From Sphingomonas echinoides (lineage in GTDB: Bacteria > Pseudomonadota > Alphaproteobacteria > Sphingomonadales > Sphingomonadaceae): DNA of 48,843 nucleotides. Numbering within the stretch: position 1 is the first letter of the stretch; every line of letters begins with the position of its first letter. Below are positions 36,748-45,351 of this stretch, in pieces. The DNA lies in the NCBI RefSeq assembly GCF_029623395.1, contig NZ_JAPYKK010000034.1, positions 1-48,843 of the forward strand. The letters are read 5' to 3'. Both the position numbers and the translations under genes were made by a program. The notes under the pieces are model-generated. The model was given only the letters and a program-made list of their open reading frames with translations, was not told the origin of the DNA and searched no databases.

Positions 36748-38925
36748 CTAACGCCTGCGCCGAAGCGACAATTTGGGGACGGATTCGCTCGCCGCGAGCG
36801 CCGCACCGCGCCCGGATAGCGACGGGTTGGTCATGAAATAGCGGTGGAGATTGAACGGTCGCTCGCCCGGAATGACGCGGACATAACTGCCATCCGCCTG
36901 TAATTCCCAGCTTTGTTCGTCGTCGATGAGGTTCGCCACCATCACCTGGCCAAGGATCTGATCATGGACCGTGCGGTTTTCGATCGGCAGCATATATTCG
37001 ATCCTGCGATCGAAATTGCGCTGCATCCAGTCGGCCGATGTGATGAACAGGCACGCATCGGGGTTGGGCAGATCCTTGCCGTTGCCGAACGCCCAGATCC
37101 GGCTGTGCTCGAGGAACCGCCCGATCACCGACTTGACGCGGATGTTCTCGGACAGTCCCGGAACCCCCGGACGCAAGCAGCAGATCCCGCGGATGATTAG
37201 TTCGATCTGAACCCCGGCGGCACTTGCTTCGTAAAGTTTGTCGATTGTCTCGGGATCGACGACCGAATTCATCTTCGCCCAGATCGCGGCGGGTTTGCCC
37301 GCATGGGCATTGGCGATCTCGGTATCGATCAAGTCCATCAGCCGCGGGCGCATGTCGCGCGGCGACAGGCTGATCAGCGCCATATTCTCGGGCTCGACAT
37401 AGCCGGTCACGTAATTGAACATCTGGGCGGCATCCCGCCCTAAGCGAGGATCGGCCGTGAAGAAGCTGAGATCAGTGTATATTTTTGCCGTTATCGGATG
37501 ATAGTTGCCGGTCCCGAAATGACAGTATGTGCGATATTGACCATTTTCGCGCCGGACCACCATCGAGACCTTGGCGTGCGTTTTCCAGTCGATGAAGCCA
37601 TAAACCACCTGCACCCCGGCACGCTCCAGCGCCGACGCCCACAGCAGATTCTGCTCCTCATCGAAACGCGCCTTCAGTTCGACCACGGCCGTCACCGACT
37701 TGCCGGCCTCAGCCGCAGCGATCAGCGCGTTGATCACCGCCGACTGCTTGCCCGCGCGGTACAACGTCTGCTTGATCGCAACCACATCCGGGTCCGCCGC
37801 AGCCTGTTTGAGAAACGCCAGAACCACGTCGAACGTCTCGTACGGGTGGTGAACGACGATGTCCTTGGCGCTGATCGCCGCAAAGCAATCGCCGCCATAT
37901 TCGCGGATTCGCTCCGGAAACCGGGGGGAGAAGGGCGGGAACTTGAGGTCCGGCCGATCCTCGTCGACGATCGCCTCGAGGTCGCCCACGCCGAGGAAGG
38001 CGCCGCTTTCGGTGACGAAGCAATCCGGCCCGCCGAGTTCATCGCGCAACACCGCGCCAAGCCGCTCGGGCATCCCGCTCTCAAGTTCGAGCCGGATCAC
38101 GCGCCCCCGCCGCCGTCGCTTGATCGCGTTGGCGAAGTAGCGAACCAGATCCTCGGCTTCTTCCTCAATTTCGATATCGCTGTCCCGAAGCACGCGAAAC
38201 TCGGCCGCGCCAAGCACGCGGTACCCCGGAAAGATCAGCGGCGCGAACCGCTTCACCAGCGATTCGACCGCGACATATCGCGCGGAGGTGCCGGGCAGTC
38301 GCAGGAAACGCGGCATCGGCGCCGGAAGCATGACGAGTTCGCGGATCGGCTGGTCGTCCGAAATGCGAACCAGATCGAACATCACCGCAAGGCCCTTGTT
38401 CGATATGAACGGGAACGGATGCGCGGGGTCCAGCGCTTGCGGCGTGAGGATCGGAAAGATCTGTTCGCGAAACTGCGTTTCCAGCCAGGACAACTCGTCC
38501 GCGGTCAAAGCCTCGTCGATCGTGCGCGAGCTCAGCACGCCGATCCCGGTTTCCGCAAGCAACCGCCGGAGTTCGCGCCAGACGATACGCTGACTTTCGA
38601 TCAACGCGTCCGCCTCCGCAACGATCGCCGATAGCTGCTGGCCCGAAGTAAGGCCATCGCTCGAACGACGTCCCACGTCCTGGATCTGCTGGCCCTTCAG
38701 ACCGGCAACCCGCACCATGAAAAACTCATCAAGATTAGACCCTGAAATCGACAGGAACCGCAAGCGTTCAAGCAGCGGGTGCGCGGTATTGGTCGCCTCC
38801 TCCAGCACCCGGCGATTGAACGCCAGCCACGACAATTCCCGATTGAAATACCGGTCACTACCGTCGGTCCCGACGAATGGGTCGTCGTCGCGATCAAGGC
38901 TCGCGATATGGGCGGGTCTCGTCAT
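36748..38925 (-). CDS. ppk1: Polyphosphate kinase 1
   Basis: Makes long-chain polyphosphate from ATP at the membrane. 725 residues. N-terminal domain with RYFNRELSWLAFNRRVLEEA; phospholipase-D-like catalytic core with the autophosphorylated His450 (KTHAKVSM) and second catalytic His607 (LEHSRIWAF), plus SADWMQRNFDRRIEYMLPI. ATG 38925 overlaps the hda stop (ATGA); the open frame upstream of it is antisense-type noise in hda. Middle gene of hda-ppk1-ppx. Confidence 0.96.
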   Translation of the reverse strand: MTRPAHIASLDRDDDPFVGTDGSDRYFNRELSWLAFNRRVLEEATNTAHPLLERLRFLSISGSNLDEFFMVRVAGLKGQQIQDVGRRSSDGLTSGQQLSAIVAEADALIESQRIVWRELRRLLAETGIGVLSSRTIDEALTADELSWLETQFREQIFPILTPQALDPAHPFPFISNKGLAVMFDLVRISDDQPIRELVMLPAPMPRFLRLPGTSARYVAVESLVKRFAPLIFPGYRVLGAAEFRVLRDSDIEIEEEAEDLVRYFANAIKRRRRGRVIRLELESGMPERLGAVLRDELGGPDCFVTESGAFLGVGDLEAIVDEDRPDLKFPPFSPRFPERIREYGGDCFAAISAKDIVVHHPYETFDVVLAFLKQAAADPDVVAIKQTLYRAGKQSAVINALIAAAEAGKSVTAVVELKARFDEEQNLLWASALERAGVQVVYGFIDWKTHAKVSMVVRRENGQYRTYCHFGTGNYHPITAKIYTDLSFFTADPRLGRDAAQMFNYVTGYVEPENMALISLSPRDMRPRLMDLIDTEIANAHAGKPAAIWAKMNSVVDPETIDKLYEASAAGVQIELIIRGICCLRPGVPGLSENIRVKSVIGRFLEHSRIWAFGNGKDLPNPDACLFITSADWMQRNFDRRIEYMLPIENRTVHDQILGQVMVANLIDDEQSWELQADGSYVRVIPGERPFNLHRYFMTNPSLSGRGAALAASESVPKLSLRRRR

Positions 38926-39581
38926 GGATGCTCTGCCGGGTCTGGAGCGTGGCCGCCGATCAGCCCCGCCTCTTGCAATGTTGCCCGCGCGAGCGGGATC
39001 GACAAGCGCTTGCGACGCTCTAGCACGACCTGATCGAGCAGGTCGACTGCGCGTAGCAACGCAACGTGCGTGCGTTCGACGCGCGCAACCAGCCATTGAA
39101 TGAGGTCCGGGCGTGCATCCAGCCCGCGGCGCAGGAACTGTCGTTCGAACAGCGCCGCCATCAGCACCTCATCCGGATCCCCGATCCGCAGCATGGGGCT
39201 GGCGACGAGCCGCGACCGCAAATCCGGTAGCTTGATTTCCCATTCAGGTGGCGGCGCGTCCGCGACGACCACGACGGGACGGCGTTCTTCCTGCGCTCTG
39301 TTCCACGCATGGAAGATCACGGCTTCATTCTGCCGTTCCGCATCGTCGATCAGCCCGCCGCCGGTCTTGGCGGCAAAGATCCGTGCGATCAGGCTCCGTC
39401 CCGATTTACGCGGCCCGGTAACCACCACCGCCATTACGGGCCATGTGCTCCAATGCTCGAGCTGCTGGACAGCCCGAGCATTCGAGGGTCCAATCAGGAA
39501 TTCATCATCACGCGGATCGGCCGGCCAGTCGAATGGCAGCGCCATCTGCGCAGAAAGGGTCATGAGCGTCGGGTCGGACAT
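38922..39581 (-). CDS. hda: Hda/HdaA-like regulator of DnaA
   Basis: DnaA-related AAA protein that, with the beta clamp, promotes hydrolysis of DnaA-ATP after initiation. QMALPF (12-17) is a beta-clamp-binding motif as in E. coli Hda. The nucleotide loop is degenerate: GPRKSGRS (56-63) has Arg62 in place of the Walker A Lys, and the Walker B region reads VVVVADAP with a single Asp and no DE/DD pair. The C-terminal helices (ALLRAVDLLDQVVLERRKRLSIPLAR) match the family. 219 residues. First gene of an operon with ppk1 and ppx; seven bases after the DUF2066-like gene. Confidence 0.87.
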   Translation of the reverse strand: MSDPTLMTLSAQMALPFDWPADPRDDEFLIGPSNARAVQQLEHWSTWPVMAVVVTGPRKSGRSLIARIFAAKTGGGLIDDAERQNEAVIFHAWNRAQEERRPVVVVADAPPPEWEIKLPDLRSRLVASPMLRIGDPDEVLMAALFERQFLRRGLDARPDLIQWLVARVERTHVALLRAVDLLDQVVLERRKRLSIPLARATLQEAGLIGGHAPDPAEHP

Positions 39582-39588
39582 CGCGGCA

Positions 39589-40842
39589 TCAGCCGGTCGT
39601 GTCGTCTGTGGAAGCAGCCTGCGCTGCCGGCGTTGCAGGCGTGTTGCGACGGATGCGGAGGGTCGTTCCGCTTCCGACTACGGTCCAGCCCCGCGCTTCA
39701 AGCGCCGTATGAAGTACGGCGGGATCCGAATCGAATTGAACCCGCATCACTGAAACACCACCGAGAGCAAGGCTCGTTGTGATAGCCGAGCGAACTCCTG
39801 GAACGCCCTGCAACTGCAATTCGGTCGCTGTAACCGACGCCGCGGTGGGCGTGTCCACCTGTACAGTGATCACCGATCCGGTCGCACCAGCCATCCCGTC
39901 GGCTCCGGGCAGCGGAAGTTCGGTCGGCGTTGCAAGCGGCGTCGGTGTCGCGACTGGCGCCACGTAGGAGAGCCCAGAATCCCCCATCAGAGCACCGTTC
40001 CGCAGCGCGGCCTGATACGCATCGTCGATCCGCTTCACGCCGGCATCGAGCAGCACCGGCAACGCATCGCCGTTGTCGACCCGCAGCGTGAATTGCGCGA
40101 TTAAATGATTGTCCGGGCCGTGCCGCGCCTGGAACGTACCGATGATCGGCCCCCCGGGCCATTCGCGGCGGATCCGGACGGTAGGAACAAGAACATCCGT
40201 CGCGCCATATTGGTCAAGCACGACGCGCCACCAACCACGCCCACGCCGCTCGGTCTGGCCAAAAGTGAGCAACAGAGGATCAGTCCCGGTGCCCGTCGGC
40301 CGGATATAATCGATCAGGCTATTGCCCGTCCGATAGCGAAGCCAAGCGTCCTGCCACGCCGTCTTTTGCTCGAAGCCGACGGCCGCGCCGCCGCTCATTT
40401 CGATCGGAATTGTCAGCATCGGCTGCGAACGCGTGGCTTCAGCCGCAACACCAAGAATCGATCCCGCCCGTGCGCGACTGAATAATACCCCCAGCTTGGC
40501 GACGTATCGATTGGGACCGATCTGCTCGTTTTCGACGACGATCCCGGACACCATGCTATCAAGAGCACCGTCAGACAGCATGGCGCCGCCCCCGCCAAGG
40601 CGCCTGGACAGGATCTGCCAACCTTTACGCTGTGCAAGCCGCCACCCGGCGAAGCGGGCTTGATCCGCAGACTTGCCTGTAACGTCGACTGCGACTCCAC
40701 TGACCTCGTAGCTTCCAGAATCATCCGCTGACGCCAGGCCTTGAGTCGGATTGTCGCCCTGTGCGAGCCCCAACCCACCCGTCACCGCAATGCCGAGTAC
40801 GGCTGCGAGCCCCAAGGGCCGGAAAAAGCGGTGGATCGACAT
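39589..40842 (-). CDS. DUF2066-like exported protein
   Basis: 417 residues with an N-terminal signal or anchor helix (PLGLAAVLGIAVTGGLGLAQ). The body alternates beta and helix segments (YEVSGVAVDVTGKSADQARFAGWRLAQRKGWQ) and is followed by a TPTPLATPTELP linker and a C-terminal ferredoxin-like repeat (SVTATELQLQGVPGVRS...). The resemblance is to DUF2066, whose genes often lie by purM and hda as here. Function unknown. It is divergent from purM with a 62-base gap and continues into hda seven bases later. Confidence 0.72.
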   Translation of the reverse strand: MSIHRFFRPLGLAAVLGIAVTGGLGLAQGDNPTQGLASADDSGSYEVSGVAVDVTGKSADQARFAGWRLAQRKGWQILSRRLGGGGAMLSDGALDSMVSGIVVENEQIGPNRYVAKLGVLFSRARAGSILGVAAEATRSQPMLTIPIEMSGGAAVGFEQKTAWQDAWLRYRTGNSLIDYIRPTGTGTDPLLLTFGQTERRGRGWWRVVLDQYGATDVLVPTVRIRREWPGGPIIGTFQARHGPDNHLIAQFTLRVDNGDALPVLLDAGVKRIDDAYQAALRNGALMGDSGLSYVAPVATPTPLATPTELPLPGADGMAGATGSVITVQVDTPTAASVTATELQLQGVPGVRSAITTSLALGGVSVMRVQFDSDPAVLHTALEARGWTVVGSGTTLRIRRNTPATPAAQAASTDDTTG

Positions 40843-40904
40843 GTCGGCGCCCTTTTGGCGAAGGAGGCGTGGAAATCCAAGCGGGATATGGCTAGGCGGG
40901 CATC

Positions 40905-42014
40905 ATGAGCGAAAACGAACCGGACAAGGCGTCCTACACTTATGCCCAGGCGGGCGTCTCAATTGCGGCCGGCAATGCGCTGGTCCGCGCCATAGGTCCG
41001 ATGGCAAAGGCCACGCGACGTGCTGGTGCGGATGCCGATCTCGGCGGCTTTGGCGGATTTTTCGATCTCAAGGCGGCCGGATTTGTCGACCCACTGCTGG
41101 TCGCTGCAAACGACGGCGTCGGCACCAAGCTCAAGCTCGCGATTGACCAGAACGCGCATGACGGCGTGGGGATCGATCTGGTTGCGATGTGCGCCAACGA
41201 CCTGATCGTGCAGGGCGCGGAACCGTTATTCTTTCTGGATTATTACGCGACCGCAAAAATTGATCCCGTGGTGGCCGAACGAGTCATTGCCTCGATCGCC
41301 CAGGGATGTCTGCAGGCGGGTTGCGCGCTGATCGGCGGAGAGACCGCCGAGATGCCGGGTATGTACGTGCCGGGCGACTACGATCTCGCGGGCTTCTGTG
41401 TCGGTGCGGTCGAGCGGGACAAAGTATTGACCGGTCACGATATCGCGGCAGGCGATGTGATCCTCGGGCTTGCCTCATCGGGCGTGCATTCCAATGGCTT
41501 CTCGCTGGTTCGGAGGCTGGCTGCGGACAAGGGATGGAAGCTCGATCGCCCTGCCCTGTTCGACAATGAAGTCCGGCTGATCGACGCCCTGATGGCGCCC
41601 ACTCGGATCTATGTGAAATCCTTGCTCCCATTGCTCGCAGATCGACAGATCAAGGGCCTTGCACATATTACCGGGGGCGGCTTGTTAGAGAACATCCCGC
41701 GCGTTTTGCCAGACGGCGTCCACGCACAGGTCGACGCCAACGCCTGGCCGCAGCCCAGGCTGATGGCGTTCCTTCAAGCCCAGGGAAATATTGAACCCGA
41801 AGAGATGGCCCGGACGTTCAATTGTGGTGTCGGCATGGCGGTCATTGTCGCGGCGGAGAACGTTGGAGCCGTCACTGCGGCGTTGCAGGCGGCCGGTGAG
41901 ACGGTATTTTCGATCGGCTCACTCGTCCCGGGGGCGCGCGGATGCACCGTTTCAGGCTCGACCGAAACCTGGGGCGGCAAAGCTGATTGGACTGCCACAC
42001 ACAACCATGGATAA
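40905..42014 (+). CDS. purM: Phosphoribosylformylglycinamidine cyclo-ligase
   Basis: Closes the imidazole ring in purine synthesis (FGAM to AIR, with ATP). Motifs: [26 protein letters not shown] and [14 protein letters not shown]. 369 residues. Leads a purM-purN operon; a 124-base gap with no gene separates it from purN. Confidence 0.97.
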   Translation: MSENEPDKASYTYAQAGVSIAAGNALVRAIGPMAKATRRAGADADLGGFGGFFDLKAAGFVDPLLVAANDGVGTKLKLAIDQNAHDGVGIDLVAMCANDLIVQGAEPLFFLDYYATAKIDPVVAERVIASIAQGCLQAGCALIGGETAEMPGMYVPGDYDLAGFCVGAVERDKVLTGHDIAAGDVILGLASSGVHSNGFSLVRRLAADKGWKLDRPALFDNEVRLIDALMAPTRIYVKSLLPLLADRQIKGLAHITGGGLLENIPRVLPDGVHAQVDANAWPQPRLMAFLQAQGNIEPEEMARTFNCGVGMAVIVAAENVGAVTAALQAAGETVFSIGSLVPGARGCTVSGSTETWGGKADWTATHNHG

Positions 42015-42138
42015 GCCCGCATTTTCGATCGATTCGGCATTCCACCCCTGGAACGGGTCCGTCCGTTCTGGAGCAGGATCGCCTGGTCGAGGCCTTCGAG
42101 CCTTGATCAGCTCGATGGCCGGAACTGGGAAAGCTTGA

Positions 42139-42714
42139 ATGTCCGGTCAAAAAACCAGGGTCGGCATTCTCATCTCCGGTCGCGGATCGAACATGATTTC
42201 CCTGGTCGATGCGGCGCGGGATAATGCGTGCCCATACGAAGTCGTTCTGGTGGCGTCGGACAAACCGGATGCCGCTGGCATCGCTTGGGCCAAGGATCAC
42301 GACATAGCGACCTGGACGCTGTCCCCGAAAGGGATCGGCAAGCCTGCGTATGAAAGCGCTCTCCAGAATGCCCTGCGCGAGGCAGGCGTCGAAACGATCG
42401 CCCTCGCCGGTTACATGCGGCTGGTGTCAGACACGTTCGTCGAAGCGTGGCGTGGAAGGATCGTCAACATTCATCCCTCTCTTCTTCCAAAGTATAAAGG
42501 TCTCGACACACATGCGCGCGCTCTCGCGGCCGGCGACGCAGTGGCAGGGTGTTCGGTCCATGTCGTCACCGAAGAACTCGATGGTGGCGAAGTACTAGGA
42601 CAAACCGAGGTCGTGATCGAGCCGGGGGAGACGTCCGACACGCTTGCGGGGCGCGTTCTGGCAGCGGAACATCGCCTCTATCCTCGTATCCTGGCGGAGT
42701 TTGTAACTCGATGA
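42139..42714 (+). CDS. purN: Phosphoribosylglycinamide formyltransferase
   Basis: Transfers formyl from 10-formyl-THF to GAR in purine synthesis. N-terminal ILISGRGSNMISLVD, catalytic Asn and His in NIHPSLLPKYKG, and Asp in ELDGGEVLGQ. 191 residues. GGGAAAG precedes ATG 42139. The stop overlaps the next ATG (ATGA). Confidence 0.97.
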   Translation: MSGQKTRVGILISGRGSNMISLVDAARDNACPYEVVLVASDKPDAAGIAWAKDHDIATWTLSPKGIGKPAYESALQNALREAGVETIALAGYMRLVSDTFVEAWRGRIVNIHPSLLPKYKGLDTHARALAAGDAVAGCSVHVVTEELDGGEVLGQTEVVIEPGETSDTLAGRVLAAEHRLYPRILAEFVTR

Positions 42715-43088
42715 TCGTCGATCCGACCCCCCTGATTGAACGCATCCGGACGCTGTGCTTGGCGCTCCCGGAGGCCCTCGAGCGCGAGTCTCACGGAGCG
42801 CCAGGCTTCGTTGTCGCTGACGGAAAGTTCTTTGCCTATTTTTGGCACAATCATCATGACGATGGCGAGACGGCATTGATCGTGCGGACGACCGGCGGAG
42901 ATGAACAAGCGCAACTGATCGAGTTCGATCCGAAAACGTATTACAAACCGGCTTATCTTGGAGCGTCCGGCTGGATCGCCGTACGGCTGAATGGTGATAC
43001 GGTAGACTGGGATCGTGTCGACGACCGGATTGCGATCAGTTGGGAACTTGCGGCACCGCAGCAGGTGCTGGAGGCAGGCGGTCGATGA
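42711..43088 (+). CDS. MmcQ/YjbR-like small protein
   Basis: 125 residues, resembling the MmcQ/YjbR family (CyaY-like double-wing fold): RIRTLCLALPEALERESHGAPGF, then a FFAYFWHNHHDD strand pair and YLGASGWIAVRLNG. Family function is unproven; some members bind DNA. Overlaps purN and the next gene by four bases each (ATGA), so co-expressed with purine genes. Confidence 0.85.
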   Translation: MIVDPTPLIERIRTLCLALPEALERESHGAPGFVVADGKFFAYFWHNHHDDGETALIVRTTGGDEQAQLIEFDPKTYYKPAYLGASGWIAVRLNGDTVDWDRVDDRIAISWELAAPQQVLEAGGR

Positions 43089-43708
43089 GCGAGTCTCCTG
43101 AGCCGAACCTCCCTGTCACCAAAGCCGAGAAAGCGGAAGCGGCGGCCATCCGTCGCCGATGGGTGTCACTGGCGGAGATCGTAAGCGTGGCAGGTGTCGC
43201 GATCGCGGCTCTGGGGTTATGGTTGACCTGGTCGGACAGGCGGAGCGAACAAGCCGAGAAGCAAACACAGTCGGTCACGCAAAGCCGTGAGGCTGCGCGC
43301 TATGCCATCAAGGCGACAGTCGCGCGCAATGGCGACCTTGTCCTTGTAACAGACGAGCGGCATCCGTTGGGCGACGTGACCGCAGTCTTTCCCAACGCGT
43401 TAGGAGTCGCGCCGCAGACGTCTCCTACGCAGACGATCAGCCGGGATGCATATGAGCGCGCCTTGTTGAAGGTTACCGATGGTCGTGAAGATCGCGCGAC
43501 CGGCAAACTGCCCGTGCTCCTCACCGTTCAATATTGGAACGACGACAAACTCCAAACGACAAACGGAATTTACGACATCGTGTGGCGCACCAAGAGCCGC
43601 CCGTTGCTTGGTCGAGACCTCAAGATCGAAGCACTCCGCTTGCGTACCCCCTCTGCAACAGAAACCGCTCTGGAAGCGGCATGGGCGGCGGAAAAGCCAA
43701 AGGGGTAA
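43085..43708 (+). CDS. Membrane-anchored protein, unknown function
   Basis: 207 residues: a charged cytoplasmic N-terminus (EPNLPVTKAEKAEAAAIRRR), one membrane helix (VSVAGVAIAALGLWLTW, about residues 33-50), a short helical stalk (RRSEQAEKQTQSVTQSREA) and a beta-rich soluble domain of about 125 residues. I recognise no family. ATG 43085 overlaps the stop of the YjbR-like gene (ATGA). Ends 29 bases from the convergent acyl-CoA ligase, with no hairpin between. Confidence 0.72.
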   Translation: MSESPEPNLPVTKAEKAEAAAIRRRWVSLAEIVSVAGVAIAALGLWLTWSDRRSEQAEKQTQSVTQSREAARYAIKATVARNGDLVLVTDERHPLGDVTAVFPNALGVAPQTSPTQTISRDAYERALLKVTDGREDRATGKLPVLLTVQYWNDDKLQTTNGIYDIVWRTKSRPLLGRDLKIEALRLRTPSATETALEAAWAAEKPKG

Positions 43709-43737
43709 AGCCGTCAGAAATACTGTGCGGTTTCCCC

Positions 43738-45318
43738 TTACACGGCCAGCACATGATTGCGATACGTCGCCCGCAGCGCAGTCTTCAATAGCTTGCCCGT
43801 CGCGGTATGCGGAAGTGAATCGACGAACAGGATCTCGTCCGGCAACCACCACTTTGCGACATGCGCCGACAGATGCGCAGTGATCTCCTCGGCAGTGACG
43901 ATACTATCCGATTTTCGGACGACGAGCAGCAGCGGACGCTCGTCCCACTTTGGATGATAGACGCCGATCGCCGCCGCTTCCGCAACCCCGCCACACCCGA
44001 CCGCGGCGTTCTCCAGGTCGACCGAAGAAATCCACTCCCCCCCGGATTTGATGACGTCCTTCGCCCGATCGGTAATCTGCATCGTCCCGTCGGAATGAAG
44101 CACAGCCACATCGCCGGTATCGAACCACTGTTCGGCGTCTACAGCGTCTGATTCGGCCTTAAAATAGCGTTTGACCACCCAGGGACCGCGCACCTGCAGA
44201 CGCCCTGAACTGGCCCCGTCGCGCGGCAATACCGTATCGGCATCGTCGACCACACGAAGCTCGATCCCGAACGGAATCTGCCCCTGCTTGCAGGCGTGGT
44301 CGAGCTTGGCGTCGCGGCTCATCGTTTCCCAATGCGGTGGGTAGCACCCCGCCGTCCCGATCGGCGACGTCTCGGTCATTCCCCAAAGATGCTTTACGGT
44401 CGCACCCATCCCCATGATCCGGTCGATCATCGCGCGTGGTGCGGCCGACCCACCGATCGTGACTTGGCGTAGGTGCTGCGGGGCCTCTCCACCGGAATCG
44501 ATATACTGGAACAGCGCGAGCCACACCGTCGGAACACCCGCGGAATGCGTTACCTGCTCGTCGTTCATCAGGCGGCATAACACCGCGGGATCGTTTGCCG
44601 CGGAATAGACCACCTTTGCTCCGGCCATCGCGGCCGCGAACGGCAAGCCCCAGGATGCGGCGTGAAACATCGGCACGACGGGCAAGACCACTGAGTTCGA
44701 GAAAAGGTCGAACACCCACGGGGCGACTTCGGCCATCGCGTGAAGGACGGTCGAGCGATGTTCGTACAGGACCCCCTTCGGGTTTCCGGTCGTCCCGCTG
44801 GTGTAACACAGCATGCACGGATCCCGTTCGGGACCCTCTACCCAGTCGTACGCGCCATCCTCCGCCCCGATCAGTGCTTCGAACGCGCCGTCGTCAAAGC
44901 AGATGTAATGCTCGATCGAGGGCCACTGCGCCTTCAATCGGTCGACGATCGGCTGAAATTGCCGATCGTAGAACAGCACGCGGTCCTCTGCGTGGTTGGC
45001 GATGAACGCGAGTTGCTCGTCGAACAGCCGCGGATTGATCGTGTGGACCACACCGCCCATTCCGATCACACCGTACCATGCGACCAGATGGTGCGCGTGG
45101 TTCATCGCCAGCGTCGCTACGCGATCTCCCGGTTTGATCGACAGGCGTTCAAGCGCTTGCGCCAGTTTGCGGGCATCGCGCGCAATTCCGGACCAATTGG
45201 TTCGGGTCTCGATCCCGGATGCCCAATACGTGACGATCTCGCGGTCGCCGTGCTCGCGCGCAGCGTGATCGACCAGACGCGGCACACGCAATTCGAAATC
45301 CTGCATTCCGCCGAGCAT
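43738..45318 (-). CDS. Fatty-acyl-CoA synthetase (AMP-forming)
   Basis: Activates a medium- or long-chain acid to acyl-CoA via acyl-AMP. ANL-superfamily motifs: [20 protein letters not shown] (ATP loop), [32 protein letters not shown] (hinge) and the catalytic Lys in [12 protein letters not shown]. 526 residues. It lies 33 bases after dnaE on the same strand and may share its transcript. Chain-length preference cannot be told. Confidence 0.92.
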   Translation of the reverse strand: MLGGMQDFELRVPRLVDHAAREHGDREIVTYWASGIETRTNWSGIARDARKLAQALERLSIKPGDRVATLAMNHAHHLVAWYGVIGMGGVVHTINPRLFDEQLAFIANHAEDRVLFYDRQFQPIVDRLKAQWPSIEHYICFDDGAFEALIGAEDGAYDWVEGPERDPCMLCYTSGTTGNPKGVLYEHRSTVLHAMAEVAPWVFDLFSNSVVLPVVPMFHAASWGLPFAAAMAGAKVVYSAANDPAVLCRLMNDEQVTHSAGVPTVWLALFQYIDSGGEAPQHLRQVTIGGSAAPRAMIDRIMGMGATVKHLWGMTETSPIGTAGCYPPHWETMSRDAKLDHACKQGQIPFGIELRVVDDADTVLPRDGASSGRLQVRGPWVVKRYFKAESDAVDAEQWFDTGDVAVLHSDGTMQITDRAKDVIKSGGEWISSVDLENAAVGCGGVAEAAAIGVYHPKWDERPLLLVVRKSDSIVTAEEITAHLSAHVAKWWLPDEILFVDSLPHTATGKLLKTALRATYRNHVLAV

Positions 45319-45351
45319 CGTCTCTCTCCAGACCGTCGGTGGGGTGCTGGT

